Positions 42,641-59,333 of a stretch of DNA of 64,000 nt are shown here, in pieces. Positions within the stretch are counted from its first letter, which is position 1, and each line of letters begins with the position of its first letter. The notes below the pieces were generated by a model. That model was given only the letters and a program-made list of their open reading frames with translations, was not told the origin of the DNA and searched no databases. Made by a program: the position numbers and the translations under genes. Source of the stretch: Pagrus major (taxonomy: Eukaryota; Chordata; Actinopteri; Spariformes; Sparidae). The stretch covers positions 16,564,197 to 16,628,196 of the forward strand of contig NC_133230.1 in the NCBI RefSeq assembly GCF_040436345.1, read 5' to 3'.

Positions 42641-44500
42641 ACCCAAATTATGGATGTTTGCTTTGATATGGTATGGCTATTACACCTAATGTTATATTAA
42701 AAATCCAATTCAGACAGTTAGGTGTAACAAGCTAAAATGATTCAGAATTTTTAAAAAATGTATCTGGTCAGTAGAATGACTTTATAATCACTCAGAAATC
42801 ATTTGTTTCAGTCCCAACAGTCTATGTGCATCAGCTACAGGTGAATGTTTTCCCACAGGGTTTCTTATCAGTAAGTGAAAGGCCCAAAATAGGCCCGATA
42901 TTGATAATACAGAAGGAGATAGACTTTGTGTATTTAAGATATAAAAGATAAATTAAGTACGGTCTACAGAAATAATTTTTGCATACGTCAGACTATTTTA
43001 AGAATAAATTTCACATTATTTGAGTTCTTGCTAGGCCCCTAATGTTATCCAACAGTTTAACTACATTATGTGAGGTATACAAAAACAACAGGAATGGTCA
43101 ACACTGAAAAAAATTCAAACACCCAGTAAGGAGAATGGGTTTATTATATAAAGCTCTGGATAATGTCCAGATTCAGTTGGTTTGGTCGTAAAGAACCAGT
43201 CCAAATATTCACAAAAAAGCAGTGGTGCATACAATTATGTTTAATGTTAATATCTGTATCTATAAAGGTATTTGACTTAAGCCACAATCACATAGTTATC
43301 TGGTAGTTTGTATGGAGGCTTTTTATTTTCACCCAGGGCATTCTGACTCTGCTGCCTTTTCAGAAAAAGAACAATAAACTGAGAAAGGTGTGAAACTAGA
43401 CCACTGTGATCAACTTGCACTTCAGTTGGACCCTGAAGAAGACACACACACACACACACGTCTTCTTACAAACTAGACTCTGCAAGATGATCAGTGTGCT
43501 CTAGTTTCTCTTCATTCTCAGGTTAACATCTACTCTACTGTACTGTATGAGTGACATCATTATGACAAATATGCTTGAAATAAATAGTTTTGGATAAGCC
43601 TCCCACAGATATTCAACTCAGAGGAGACGGGCTAAGGGCGAGTGAGGTCCTGCTCTCCGAGGGGTCAGGGAGAGTGTATCTGGGCAGTGTGTGTATGTGT
43701 GTGTAGTACATGGAAAAGTCTGCAGATGTTTTCAAGATTTGTCTCCTATCACTACGCGGGAAGCAAGTCAAATATTACATAACAGACTTGTCCTTGTCCC
43801 TCAAAATAATATTTGTTTAGCTGTTAATACAGATCATACACCCAGAGTGCAAAGAATAGAAATTCCTGCAGTTTTTAACACGTAACCAGGCCAGGTGAAT
43901 CCAGGTGAACACTGGAAACTTATAGACCTTTCCTTGCATTTACCAAAACAATGCAAATATTAAGTAAACAGTAAAACAAAGATGTGTGTCTACATGTACG
44001 TAAAGAAAATGCTATATTATAAAACTCCCTCTTGTCAGTGCCTGTATCAACAATACTGTTTATTGATGTAAAATAGATTAATTTGATTAGCTTTTGTTCT
44101 CCTGAAGCTGACATAATCTGGTATTTTGATGTGAGGGGCTTAGTGTGCAGGAAACTGTGAATGAGGCAGAGTTGAGGAGCAGGAGCATGTACTGCTATTT
44201 GTGACAGTGTAATTAATTATACTACCACCAGATGACACCAAAGTCCAGCATTTTCAAATACTGGTTTTAAACTCTGCTAACCCCAAAAGTGTCTTTGTGC
44301 ATGAAATGTATGAAATAAATTAACTTATCTTACTTGCCACAGTCATAGTTTACAGAGCTGTTCCCAAGGATGATCATGATGGACGAAATTCAGAAGCAAT
44401 GGGCCACACAGAGTCCACACAGGAAGTCACAGAAGAACAATGACAAACAGAAAATAAAAAAGATTTCCAAATTAACCAATAAATCAATCAATCTTCAAAT
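42641..44500. other. Intergenic stretch, nothing recognised
   Basis: AT-rich spacer. Contains a CA microsatellite at 43442-43460. No exon or element ends recognised. Confidence 0.5.
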
Positions 44501-44511
44501 GATAGCATTTA

Positions 44512-45040
44512 CAGAGCCACTAGGAAGTTTGCAAACCCTTTAGAATGGTTTATATAACTGAATAAAAATATAATTTCTGAACTAAAATGTGATTAGATCT
44601 TCATTCAAGTACTACAACTACATTAAGATGACCTGCTTAAACAAATCATTTATAATTATTCATGTATTTATCCAGTAAAATTATCAACAACAACCAACAT
44701 TAAATGTATTTGTTGGACAATGTAAGTGAACCTCTAGGATCATCATGTCATTTAAAGGTAACTGGAATTAGGTGTTTCGATCAAAGAGATTGCAATCAGG
44801 TGTGGCCAGAATGTCACAAAGGATCTACAGACCTCTCTTGAGTCCATCATGAGACAAACATTGGTTAACAATGTAATGTAAAGCAGGATACACACAGGAG
44901 AAAGCCACTTCTCTCCAAGAAGAACATCACTGCTCATCTGAAGCCTGCTAAAGGCCCGGTAGATGAACCAGAAGGCTATTGGAAGAGTGTTCTGTGGAAG
45001 GATGAGTGCAAATTAGAGCTTTTTGGTTTAAATGACATAG
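44512..45040 (+). mobile_element. Tc1/mariner-like relic with DDE-domain fragment
   Basis: At 44896-45031 one frame reads RRKPLLSKKNITAHLKPA then KGPVDEPEGYWKSVLW and KDECKLELFG, which matches the Tc1-family stretch ending in the WTDES motif that holds the second catalytic Asp (here WKDEC). The sequence before it has lost its frame. The left part from about 44512 (GGAAGTTTGCAAACCC) has the look of a Tc1-type terminal region, but I found no matching right end, so it is a truncated copy. Confidence 0.7.
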
Positions 45041-45052
45041 TTTTAAACAATG

Positions 45053-45086
45053 TGTGAATGAATGAATGGATGAATGGATGAATGGA
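45053..45086. repeat. TGAA/TGGA tetranucleotide microsatellite
   Basis: Runs of TGAATGAA then TGGATGAA units, immediately after the Tc1 relic. Confidence 0.8.
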
Positions 45087-45464
45087 TGTGATGCACTTTG
45101 TCCGTTTAGGCAGAAAAGTGCCCTTCACTTCATTTACCATTTATGTGATTTTAGGCTACTTCATGTTACATCCAATGAAAAATAGTAATTCCCGCTCACT
45201 TTTTTTTAACCTCTGGATTGATTTAAATAAAAAGGCTGATGTTTCGGTCACAAAGACCTTGCTCGATACATGTCTATTTGAGGGATTTGACTCCTTGCAC
45301 CATACAAAAGCCATGTGTGTGTTTAAAATTCAATTTATCTCCATTGTATTTCAAAACCTTGGCAAATAAAACCAAATCTATGTGCTTGTCTTGATGCCAA
45401 CTAACATACTGTACATGAGAAAACACATCTTTTGTAATTTGAGTACACTGACCCTTTACATCCT

Positions 45465-46264
45465 GAGTGTCACTGCTACAAGACATGTTCAAACGTGGAC
45501 ACAAATGATGGAATAGTGCCAGCTTTGTTGTGTTTCCAGTTTAGTATCGGTGATACTGCAGTGATTAAACAAGGGATTCTGCTTTTGGTTATTATAATGT
45601 ATGACATTGTCTTTACTTCTGTGGTATTTGGTCACCCAGGTTTAGCAGGTGTGGGGACCTACAATTAAAACAACACAATGAAAAGGATACTCTGTCATTC
45701 ACTGCCTGTGTTGCAGCCTGGGGTCAGGCTTGCAGCCGCAGTGCATCTGGAAGAACTCCCCTCATCCAATCAGCACGGGGCATGCATGAGTCACTTCCTC
45801 ATGTTTATGTGATTTTAGGCGATTAATAATCAATTTGTTGATGACAACAAAAAAAATAATGATCGTCAGTTTTTAAAACAAAAATTCAATGAATGATCTG
45901 GGTCCAGCATATCGTTTGGGAATATTTGCTGCTTTTCTTAGTCCTCTATGATATTAAAGCTGCTGTAAATGTCTTCGTTTAAGCTAACTTCCTGTCCCTT
46001 TTGAAGTCAGCAATCCCCTCCCTCTTTTCTACATCAGGAGGATCCTGCTCTCTGTGTGTTCATGAGCAGATGGGGTCGCCTCTTTATGAAGTCCGCTGTC
46101 CTGATTGGATAAAGTGGGCAGGGATGCCAGAAAATTTCTTCTCTTTTTTACTGCATGAGCAGGGTGAAGAGACATGGGTTACTGACCAAAGGATTCTACG
46201 CTCTATTACAGTGATTACTATTAGAATATAGAGCTATTTAACACTTATTTTAATAAGAAAATAC
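45465..46264 (+). repeat. Upstream copy of tandem duplication (deleted version)
   Basis: An 800-bp segment nearly identical to parts of 46265-47957. Positions 45465-45808 match 46265-46611 and 45819-46264 match 47507-47957. The roughly 895 bp between those two parts in the downstream copy are missing and replaced by about ten bases (GTGATTTTAG). Differences elsewhere are a handful of substitutions and small indels, so the duplication is young. The right part contains a TTAA-flanked MITE cut off just before its right terminus. Confidence 0.9.
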
Positions 46265-46614
46265 GAGTGTCACTGCTACAAGACATGTTCAAACGTGGAC
46301 ACAAATGATGGAATAGTGCCAGCTTTGTTGTGTTTCCAGTTTAGTATCGGTGATACTGCAGTGATTAAACACTCAAAGGGATTCTGCTTTTGGTTATTAT
46401 AATGTATGACATTGTCTTTACTTCTGTGGTATTTGGTCACCCAGGTTTAGCAGGTGTGGGGACCTACAATTAAAACAACACAATGAAAAGGATACTCTGT
46501 CATTCACTGCCTGTGTTGCAGCCTGGGGTCGGGCTTGCAGCCGCAGTGCATCTGAAGAACTCCCCTCATCCAATCAGCACGGGGCATGCATGAGTCACTT
46601 CCTCATGTTTATTT

Positions 46615-46624
46615 CCATATTTGG
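46615..46624 (+). promoter_or_regulatory. CArG box in the rapunzel-like promoter
   Basis: CCATATTTGG fits the serum-response-factor consensus CC(A/T)6GG exactly. It lies about 100 bp upstream of the leader-exon donor, with a CCAAT box at 46570-46574 and a GGGGCGG box just downstream (about 46632). The site is missing from the upstream duplicate because that copy's deletion begins a few bases before it. Binding is an inference. Confidence 0.5.
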
Positions 46625-46639
46625 CAGGAAGGGGCGGTC

Positions 46640-46722
46640 TTTATTTGACTAGGGAGGAAAATGGTGGAAAGGAGAGTCAGACGGCTGCTGTAAACAGAAG
46701 GATACCAACAGTTTTATCTCTG
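46640..46722 (+). other. Non-coding leader exon of the rapunzel-like gene
   Basis: A strong donor (TCTCTG|GTGAGT) ends this exon at 46722. The acceptor before the coding exon is a classic pyrimidine tract ending CAG at 48422. The 5' limit is estimated from the promoter motifs, not seen. Confidence 0.55.
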
Positions 46723-47647
46723 GTGAGTAAACAGCTGTCGTCTCACTGCTTCATAATCTACATTTGAAGGAAGTTTAAACTCTGTGTGATGGCTGAGCCA
46801 GCTAGGACTGATGAAAGGAACATATAAGATGGTTGATTCATGTGCGTACTGTGTGTATGGCTTGGAATCAGGAAATGAGAGAAACAGGGTGAAATAGAGT
46901 AGAGTAGACTAGAGTAGCAGGTTCTGAGTTAAAGTTAATGGTGCCAAATAGCAGCTGGAAGTTATCTTAACTATTAAATGTGACATATAAAAGGTCACGA
47001 CCCGTAACCATTTGTTTATTTCCAGTCTTTCTTGTGTTACTAGGAGGACACACCCACTGTTGTCCCAGAGTTATTTTTCCAGAAGGACAACATTGACAAA
47101 GATGATTAATGCCGCAACTATGACAAAGATGCACTACAGTTGGATGAGGGTCTGTGGTCTCTGAAACTATTACTTTAATACTGCAGTGCTATATAAAAAC
47201 ATTATAAAATCATTTCCCAAAACACAAAACTAGCTTCATTTTTTATTTTTACATTTGTGATTAATATTTTATTTAATTTTTTACATGATTTGCAGCTAAC
47301 ATTGACAGGTAACCTCTGTCAATAACATATTATAAAGGCATGTCACGGCATTAAAAGGCAGGTAAATTAAAAAAAGATAATATTCAAGATAATAATGCAA
47401 ATAAGATTATATGCTTAATTTTTAACTGTTAATAACTTTAAATGCTTAGTTCTTTAAAACATTGTGGAGGAACAAAAACAAGTTTCCTCTTCAGCTGCAA
47501 TGACTGGGCGATTAATAATCAATTTGTTTATGACGACAAAAAAAATTAATGATCGTCAGTTTTTAAAACAAAAATTCAATGAATGATCTGGGTCCAGCAT
47601 ATCGTTTGGGAATATTTGCTGCTTTTCTTAGTCCTCTATGATATTAA

Positions 47648-47972
47648 AGCTGCTGTAAATGTTGTCTTCGTTTAAGCTAACTTCCTGTCCCTTTTGAAGT
47701 CAGCAATCCCCTCCCTCTTTTCTATGTCAGGAGGTTCCTGCTCTCTGTGTGTTCATGAGCAGATGGGGTCGCCTCTTTATGAAGTTCGCTGTCCTGATTG
47801 GATAAAGTGGGCAGGGATGCCAGAAAATTTCTTCTCTTTTTTACTGCATGAGCAGGGGGAAGAGACATGGGTTACTGACCAAACGATTCTACGCTCTATA
47901 ACAGTGATTACTATTAGAATATAGAGCTATTTGACACTTATTTTAATAAGAAAATACAGCTTATAGCAGCTT
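47648..47972. mobile_element. TTAA-flanked MITE (AGCTGCTGTAAATG family), intact copy
   Basis: TTAA at 47644-47647 and 47973-47976; left end AGCTGCTGTAAATG, right end AGCTTATAGCAGCTT, inverted relatives. A truncated copy sits at 45958-46264. A 76-codon open frame (47694-47924, and 46001-46231 in the other copy) lies inside it and is most likely fortuitous. Confidence 0.7.
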
Positions 47973-48475
47973 TTAACTGAAGTTTTGGAGATTTTGGACA
48001 GTCGGTTGGACAAATGAATACATTTTACTGTTTAAACTTGGGCTATGGGAAGTTGTTATGCTCATTTTTCAAATTTTTCTGATTAATCGAGAAAACAATG
48101 GTAAGATTGATCAGTAATGATAATATTCATTACTTGAAGCCCAAGTTTCTTCCTCTGCTCACATGTTGAAGTTCTGTGTGTCACTGTAGAAAACAGGAGC
48201 CCTCATTGTGACCTGTTGCCAGTAATATTAGAGTGTAAGATGACACCTTCTACAATATGGCGTGTGTGCAGCTGCTGGTCACATGTGGGTTGTTCCAGCA
48301 GCCTGAGAGTAGGCCATGAGCTGAATTCTTAGGTTAATGCAAGTAGAAGCAACATTTGAGACCTTCTGGGACCAAGACAGCTGAAGCTAAAAAACACATG
48401 GTGCTTTTCTCTCTCTCTCCAGCCTCCAGACTAACTTTGCCTGAACCTTAAAACGGCAGAAGAGAAGCAGTCGTG

Positions 48476-49162
48476 ATGGCTGACGCAGCAAAGATCAAGA
48501 AAACCGCAGCTAAGGTGCTGTGCTGTGTGGAGAAGGTGTCCTCCTTCGCCTCCTCCATCGACCCCATCTTTGGTATAGTCTCCTCCCTGGTTGGAGTGGC
48601 TCGCAAGGGCCTGATTGATGAGGAGGGCCAGCCTCTAGACAAGGACTTCCAGGCGATCAACACTAAACTGGAGAGCATTTCAGAAAAGAACCACCAATGC
48701 CTGAGGAAGATCCGCATCGACGAGGTGAACGAAACCTACGGCAAGTATGAGGAGTATATCAAGCACCAGTATGCTGCCTTCAACAGCATGGTGGCGCAGA
48801 TGAAGAAAGATCCAGACAACACCCAGTGCTACATGGAGAAATTTGAGAGGATCTATGAGAGAGACAAGAGCGACTTGAGCCTTGATGTGTACTACCGCGG
48901 TGTGATGGGTACCAATTTGCTGTTTGGAAGAACCCTTCTGAAGGTGTACCTGGACAACTGCGATGGCGACCGTGAGATCATGGAGCGCCACTGTTCACAC
49001 ATCACCCACCTGTTCCACATGGGCCTCATCGCCCTCATGGGCTACACAGCTGTTACAGAGGATGACGAAGATGAGGTGCGGGATAAGTGGGCCAAGAGGG
49101 TGGAGGACATCCAGAAGAAAATGCAGGAGGTGCTCAGTCAGTGCAAAGACAAGTCGTCCTGA
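48476..49162 (+). CDS. Rapunzel-family protein
   Basis: A fish protein of the rapunzel (rpz) family, known from a zebrafish mutant with fin and skeletal overgrowth; its biochemical activity is not established. A single coding exon begins after the acceptor at 48422 and encodes 228 residues. The ATG at 48476 (MADAAKIKKTAAKVL) is preferred to the in-frame GTG just before it. Visible features: a hydrophobic stretch at about 21-40 (FASSIDPIFGIVSSLVGVA), a charged central region rich in Lys/Glu that is likely helical (YGKYEEYIKHQYAAF, MKKDPDNTQCYMEKFERIYE), a second apolar stretch at about 142-160 (GVMGTNLLFGRTLLKVYL), LFHMGLIALMGYTAV at about 177-191, and an acidic-basic C-terminal helix. A signal peptide is not evident. 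AATAAA at 49236-49241 ends the transcript soon after the stop. The gene has a leader exon and its promoter is tandemly duplicated upstream. Confidence 0.87.
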   Translation: MADAAKIKKTAAKVLCCVEKVSSFASSIDPIFGIVSSLVGVARKGLIDEEGQPLDKDFQAINTKLESISEKNHQCLRKIRIDEVNETYGKYEEYIKHQYAAFNSMVAQMKKDPDNTQCYMEKFERIYERDKSDLSLDVYYRGVMGTNLLFGRTLLKVYLDNCDGDREIMERHCSHITHLFHMGLIALMGYTAVTEDDEDEVRDKWAKRVEDIQKKMQEVLSQCKDKSS

Positions 49163-49264
49163 ACTGGGACCAGCAGAGGAGACGTTGTCTGGGTCTGGGT
49201 TTGGTGGCAACACCGGGGACTCTCAGCTGTGGACCAATAAAAAATACAAACTATGTTATAATAT

Positions 49265-51390
49265 ATAGAAATAAAACCAAAGCCATGTTTTGTGCACTTG
49301 AGCTGAAACTAATATTTTTTATGGCAGCATTTTAGTAATTGTATCAACATTGTATTTTTTGTTTCAAAGAGACCACTATCTGTTTCCGCTGCTTTGTGTT
49401 ACAGTGCATGTCAATATATGCTGAAGTTTTATACAATCTGTTCAATTAAAATGTACACATTATTATTTGATGAAGTTGTATGTTTGTGAAATCTGTTTGA
49501 TCTACGCTAAAACCATCAATCACATTGAGCAAACACCCCCCTTAGAAAAAATTGCAAACTATATGAATCCATTCAAATAGTCACAGGGTCACAGTCGGCG
49601 CAGGGAGAACAATACAAGCAAGGAATTATAAAGGAACTGCCCCCCTCAGGTGCAGTCACTTCACTGTAATAACAGGCTATAAATGCTGCCTTCCTCCCTT
49701 TGTTGTATCTTTGACTCCAGCTGCTATGTTGTATGTGTTCTAGCTTAAACCACACAGACATAAAAAAATCTACAAAGAAATTAAAATAAAACCAAAATTC
49801 TTTGCAATTTGAACTCGGACTCCTGCGTCATCTATGGGTCTCTCAGACACACTCCAGACTCAATCACTTAATCAATAAATAAATAAATAAATAATAATTG
49901 GAAACATTTTGTACTATGATTAATCTTTTAAGTACTTTTTCAGTAAAAATCCCAAATATTCTTGGGTTCCATCTTCTCAAATGTGAGGATTTGCTTGTTT
50001 TCTTTGCTGTACATCGTAAACTAATTTAAGCTTTGGATTAAACAAATAGGCTAATTTCAAGACATCAACTTGCAATTGATCAATGTTAAAAGGACTGCAT
50101 TTATATAGCACTCATCTACTGTAATGTAAAAGCATGCCTGTGGATAGCAGATGATTGTTGCAACTCAAATTGCATTAAACAAAGGCATTAAATAACCGAT
50201 CTTAAAAGGACTGCATTTATATAGCACTCATCCACCCTTATGGAGAAGTATTTTTGTGGGTAGCAGAAACTTAGCTTAGCATAAAGCCTGCAAACAGAGG
50301 GAGACGGCTCTAACAGCACCTTTGAGGCTAACTAAGGCTAACTAATTCAAAAGTTATATCTTGAAGGTTAAATAAGTATGGAAGCCCATTTCCGCCAGTG
50401 TGATGGAAAAAAAGAGATCCTTTAAGTCATTATAATGAGATAATATCTCAAAAATATTGACTTAGTATCTCAAAATAATGAGATAGTATCTCAATATATT
50501 GACTTAGTATGTCAAAATAATGAGATAGTATCTCAAAATAATGACTTACTATCTCAAAATAATGATTTAGTATGTCAAAATCAGTCAATAAATAAATATA
50601 AATAATAAATATAGTCAATATATTGAGATACTATCTCATTATTTTGAGATACTAAGTCAATATCTTGAGATACTTTCTCATTATTTTGAGATACTAAGTC
50701 AATATTTTGAGATACTTTCTCATTATAATGACTTACAGGATTTTTTTTTTCATCACACTGGCGGAAATGGGGGTTTAAAAGTGAAAATGTGTGGTTTTAT
50801 GGGCCGATAACTTCCTGGAGTTCCCCTGGTTGCCTGGCAACTGCTCAGAGCCAAAAAAATGGCCCAGGACACAACTTCCGGTAAAACAGATAATTGATGA
50901 CTTTACACTTAAAATGTATGATTACACTTAAAAAAGAAGACATAACGTGTTAATTATCAGTTATTATTATCGTTGAGCTTAAAATGTGCTCGTACATCGA
51001 TTTTGTAACCAGTGAACAGACTAGCTAAGATGCTATTTTTTTCAGACTTTCTGCTAATGCTTACTGTTAACAGTGTGGTAACAATAAAGAGTAATCAGTA
51101 GATGATAAAATAGGCCCGTAATGTCCCTGTAATTATATACGACATGTATACATATTTCAAGGGAATTCACTAAGTAAATGCAGTTTATAAATGCTGAATC
51201 CTTGTGAACGGTGTCGCACTGAGTCCCCCTCACCGCCAGAGTTCTCTGTTGTCCAACCGGAGCTGCTGCACTGAAACGTAACGCGACTCCTCTGTTTGTC
51301 TCCGCGGACCTGCCCAAGCTCACAGGCCTGCTACTACTCCAGCACAAATAATCTGCCTGCAAGTTCACCTGGAGCTGTCTCCCGGCTGCG
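49265..51390. other. Intergenic stretch between rapunzel-like gene and krit1
   Basis: AT-rich spacer with an AAAT microsatellite (about 49876-49897), a direct repeat of about 35 bp beginning AAAAGGACTGCATTTATATA (near 50,090 and 50,205), and the palindromic element at 50385-50772. No exon recognised. Confidence 0.55.
50385..50772. mobile_element. Palindromic MITE built of GAGATA/TATCTC repeats
   Basis: About 388 bp with long terminal inverted repeats: CCCATTTCCGCCAGTGTGAT at the left and ATCACACTGGCGGAAATGGG at the right. The interior is an array of about 20-bp units alternating AATAATGAGATAGTATCTC with AATATTGACTTAGTATCTC, in one direction in the left half and inverted in the right half. 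Each unit also contains a small palindrome. No ORF. Similar GAGATA-repeat palindromes occur in many animal genomes as MITEs; the superfamily is not determinable here because the target duplication is unclear. Confidence 0.8.
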
Positions 51391-51399
51391 GGCCTTTAC

Positions 51400-51478
51400 A
51401 CTTCACAAAAGTGAACCTCAATGAGAGCTGAGAGAGGCAGCGTATGGTGCGTTTGAGGAAGCCGTCACGTCGCTTTCG
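51400..51478 (+). other. krit1: krit1 non-coding first exon
   Basis: GC-rich region ending in a good donor (TTTCG|GTAAGT at 51479). The next exon begins at 52894 after TTTGTGTTTCAG and carries the start codon 68 bp in. The transcription start is not fixed. Confidence 0.55.
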
Positions 51479-52946
51479 GTAAGTTTTTAGCTTGTGAACG
51501 AGCGGAAAAGCGGTGATGTTGAGTGTAGCATCCCGGCTACAGCTGCTGATTCAGGTCAAAAAAGTTGGTCGTGTTTGTTGTGGACAGTAACATCTATCAG
51601 CACTGTTTGGATCCAGCAGTACGGGGTGTACGCTACAATATGATATATATTATAGTTCGTGTAATAACTGTTTAAATACAGGAGAGCGTTTGGTTTCCGG
51701 GGCGGGACCCCCTCTGAACTCAACAAGTTGATTTCTGAGCTGAGGGTTGTTGGTGTTTGACAGTGTTTTATTCCACTCTAGTTTGTGTGTTTTCTGTACA
51801 GCACATGCAGTCAAGTCATGTCTGTGAAGAGTGTGTAAAACCTGAAGCCTGTACAGTATTGTAGATTCCTGCGAAATGCATAATTATATGTTCACAAGGC
51901 ATTTTAAAGCTGCTGTAAGCCTCTATAATATGTCTTTACAGCCACAGACATAAGGCTTCACAGGTGTGATCAAACACAAGACACACAATATTAAGTGTCA
52001 CAGTTGGTTGAATAAGATAGATTGTATTGCTGTACATTTCTTTTTCTTCTTTGTTATACTGTTTTGTACAAATTTCACCACTTTAATTTTTATCAAAATT
52101 ATTATTATTGGGCATTGATGATACAATAATATACAATATGGATCATGAATATGGAAATAATATGTATGTATACAATGTGTTTCTGCACCATAAAAAACTG
52201 TAGAAAATGACTTGTTAGTTGGAGTAACATACTGAACTTTACTAATGTTTTTGGGTGTCTTGAGAACAAGACATCCTCGTCTGAGCCTCTGTATGTGTGA
52301 AAACTGAAAGGTGTTAGGGTTATGCATATTGATGCATTTTGTTGATATATATAAGCAGTATAACACTTATAACACTTACACTAACTCATACATACATGTG
52401 TATCCAGTGCATATTGCCATAGGTGGCACAAGTGATGAATTTACTCATGACTCTTTAAATGGGCCTTTTCTGTGAATATTGAAGCCCGCTGTTGCTTTTT
52501 TGCAACACTGAAACAAATCCATCCTAATCATGTGTATTATACTTTAAAAAATATATTAATATAGAAGTTTTCTATCAATAAACATCTTTAGATTGAAAGA
52601 CAAAAAAATACTACTGGCCAAATATTTACAAAATTGTTGAAATTGGTCCCACAGTGAGAGAGATCAGGGGCCAGTGGGAGAATGTGGTCTTACAGTATTT
52701 ATATTTTCTCGCCAAACATGTTTTTATGATACAGTTCAGTGTCTGGGGTGTGCTTGTCTACATTCAGCCAGGAATAGGTATTACTGGACAGTTTCAAATA
52801 CATGCTGCAATTTCAAATCTAGGGTGAGATCTCTATTTGAAATGTGTTGAAATAGATGATAACATCTTGTCCCCCTGTGGTTTTGTGTTTCAGGGATGCC
52901 TCTCCACAGCATTTGGCCGTCGTGTAGAATGATTTGTCGGGACTGA

Positions 52947-58639
<5,693 letters not shown>

Positions 58640-59111
58640 AAAACTGTCGCAGAAACCACAGCTGCCAAAGATCCCAGTGCAGATTCTTCTTACTGGCTCA
58701 TTTGACTGCAATAACTCTGGATGAAGAGCAAAGTCGGCCTCTCCACAAACGCCTCATTTTGTATATTAGGCTTACCGTTACCTTTTACATCTTCACCTTG
58801 TGTATTTTGATGAGTCATATATTTTGATTGCATGTAAATAATATGTTTATTTAATGTTTTGTTTTAATAAAATGAATGATGTATGAATGAGGATGTGTTG
58901 GTAGTTTGTCTTCAAAACTTTGAAGGACATGATCTTTTATTAACAAAGTGAAAAATGTTTTATTTTGGAGTAATTTTTGGAAAATTAAAAATAAAATTGT
59001 TTTACCTTTCAGATGTTGTTGTAGGAGGCCTCTGATGCAGATATTAAAGAGTTTAAAAAAATATATTTTTATGTACATTTTTAGAGAAATGTTGTAATAT
59101 AGCAACATTGG

Positions 59112-59189
59112 CCTTAGTTGGGAGCAGAATTTCTGTATTTGTACTCACGTTGTCTGAACAACAATTCAGAACAACTAAGGGTCGATTGC
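59112..59189. repeat. Short inverted repeat with piggyBac-like CCCTTAG ends
   Basis: CCTTAGTTG near 59112 is matched by CAACTAAGGG at the right side, with AGAATT and AATTC further in, giving an imperfect palindrome of about 78 bp beside the transposase gene's 3' end. It may be the remains of a MITE or of a transposon terminus. Confidence 0.4.
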
Positions 59190-59333
59190 TTACTTAGCCC
59201 CATAAAGGTATATAACATTAATAATAATCACACATTAGTCATATTTTTATGAAGTCATTTATTAAAAAAACAAACAGGATAAAACTTTTTCTAGCAACTT
59301 CTTCATTCCTTTTTTTCTTTTCATGACTGACTT

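Larger units (their letters stand above)
46265..47957 (+). repeat. Downstream copy of tandem duplication (full version)
   Basis: Directly abuts the upstream copy: both begin GAGTGTCACTGCTACAAGAC. It contains the rapunzel-like gene's promoter region and non-coding exon (to 46722) and the first part of its intron. CCAAT boxes occur in both copies (45766-45770 and 46570-46574). Confidence 0.9.

Noticed and set aside
46001-46231. 76-codon frame repeated at 47694-47924
   Set aside because: Both copies lie inside a TTAA-flanked MITE, and they are alike only because the segment was recently duplicated. No evidence of selection can be inferred from two young copies.
48680-48991. Antisense frame within the rapunzel-like coding exon
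   Set aside because: Shadow of a GC-richer coding exon on the other strand.
50385-50772. CRISPR-like array of short repeats
   Set aside because: The units are contiguous and inverted in the second half, with no unique spacers, in an animal genome. It is a palindromic MITE.
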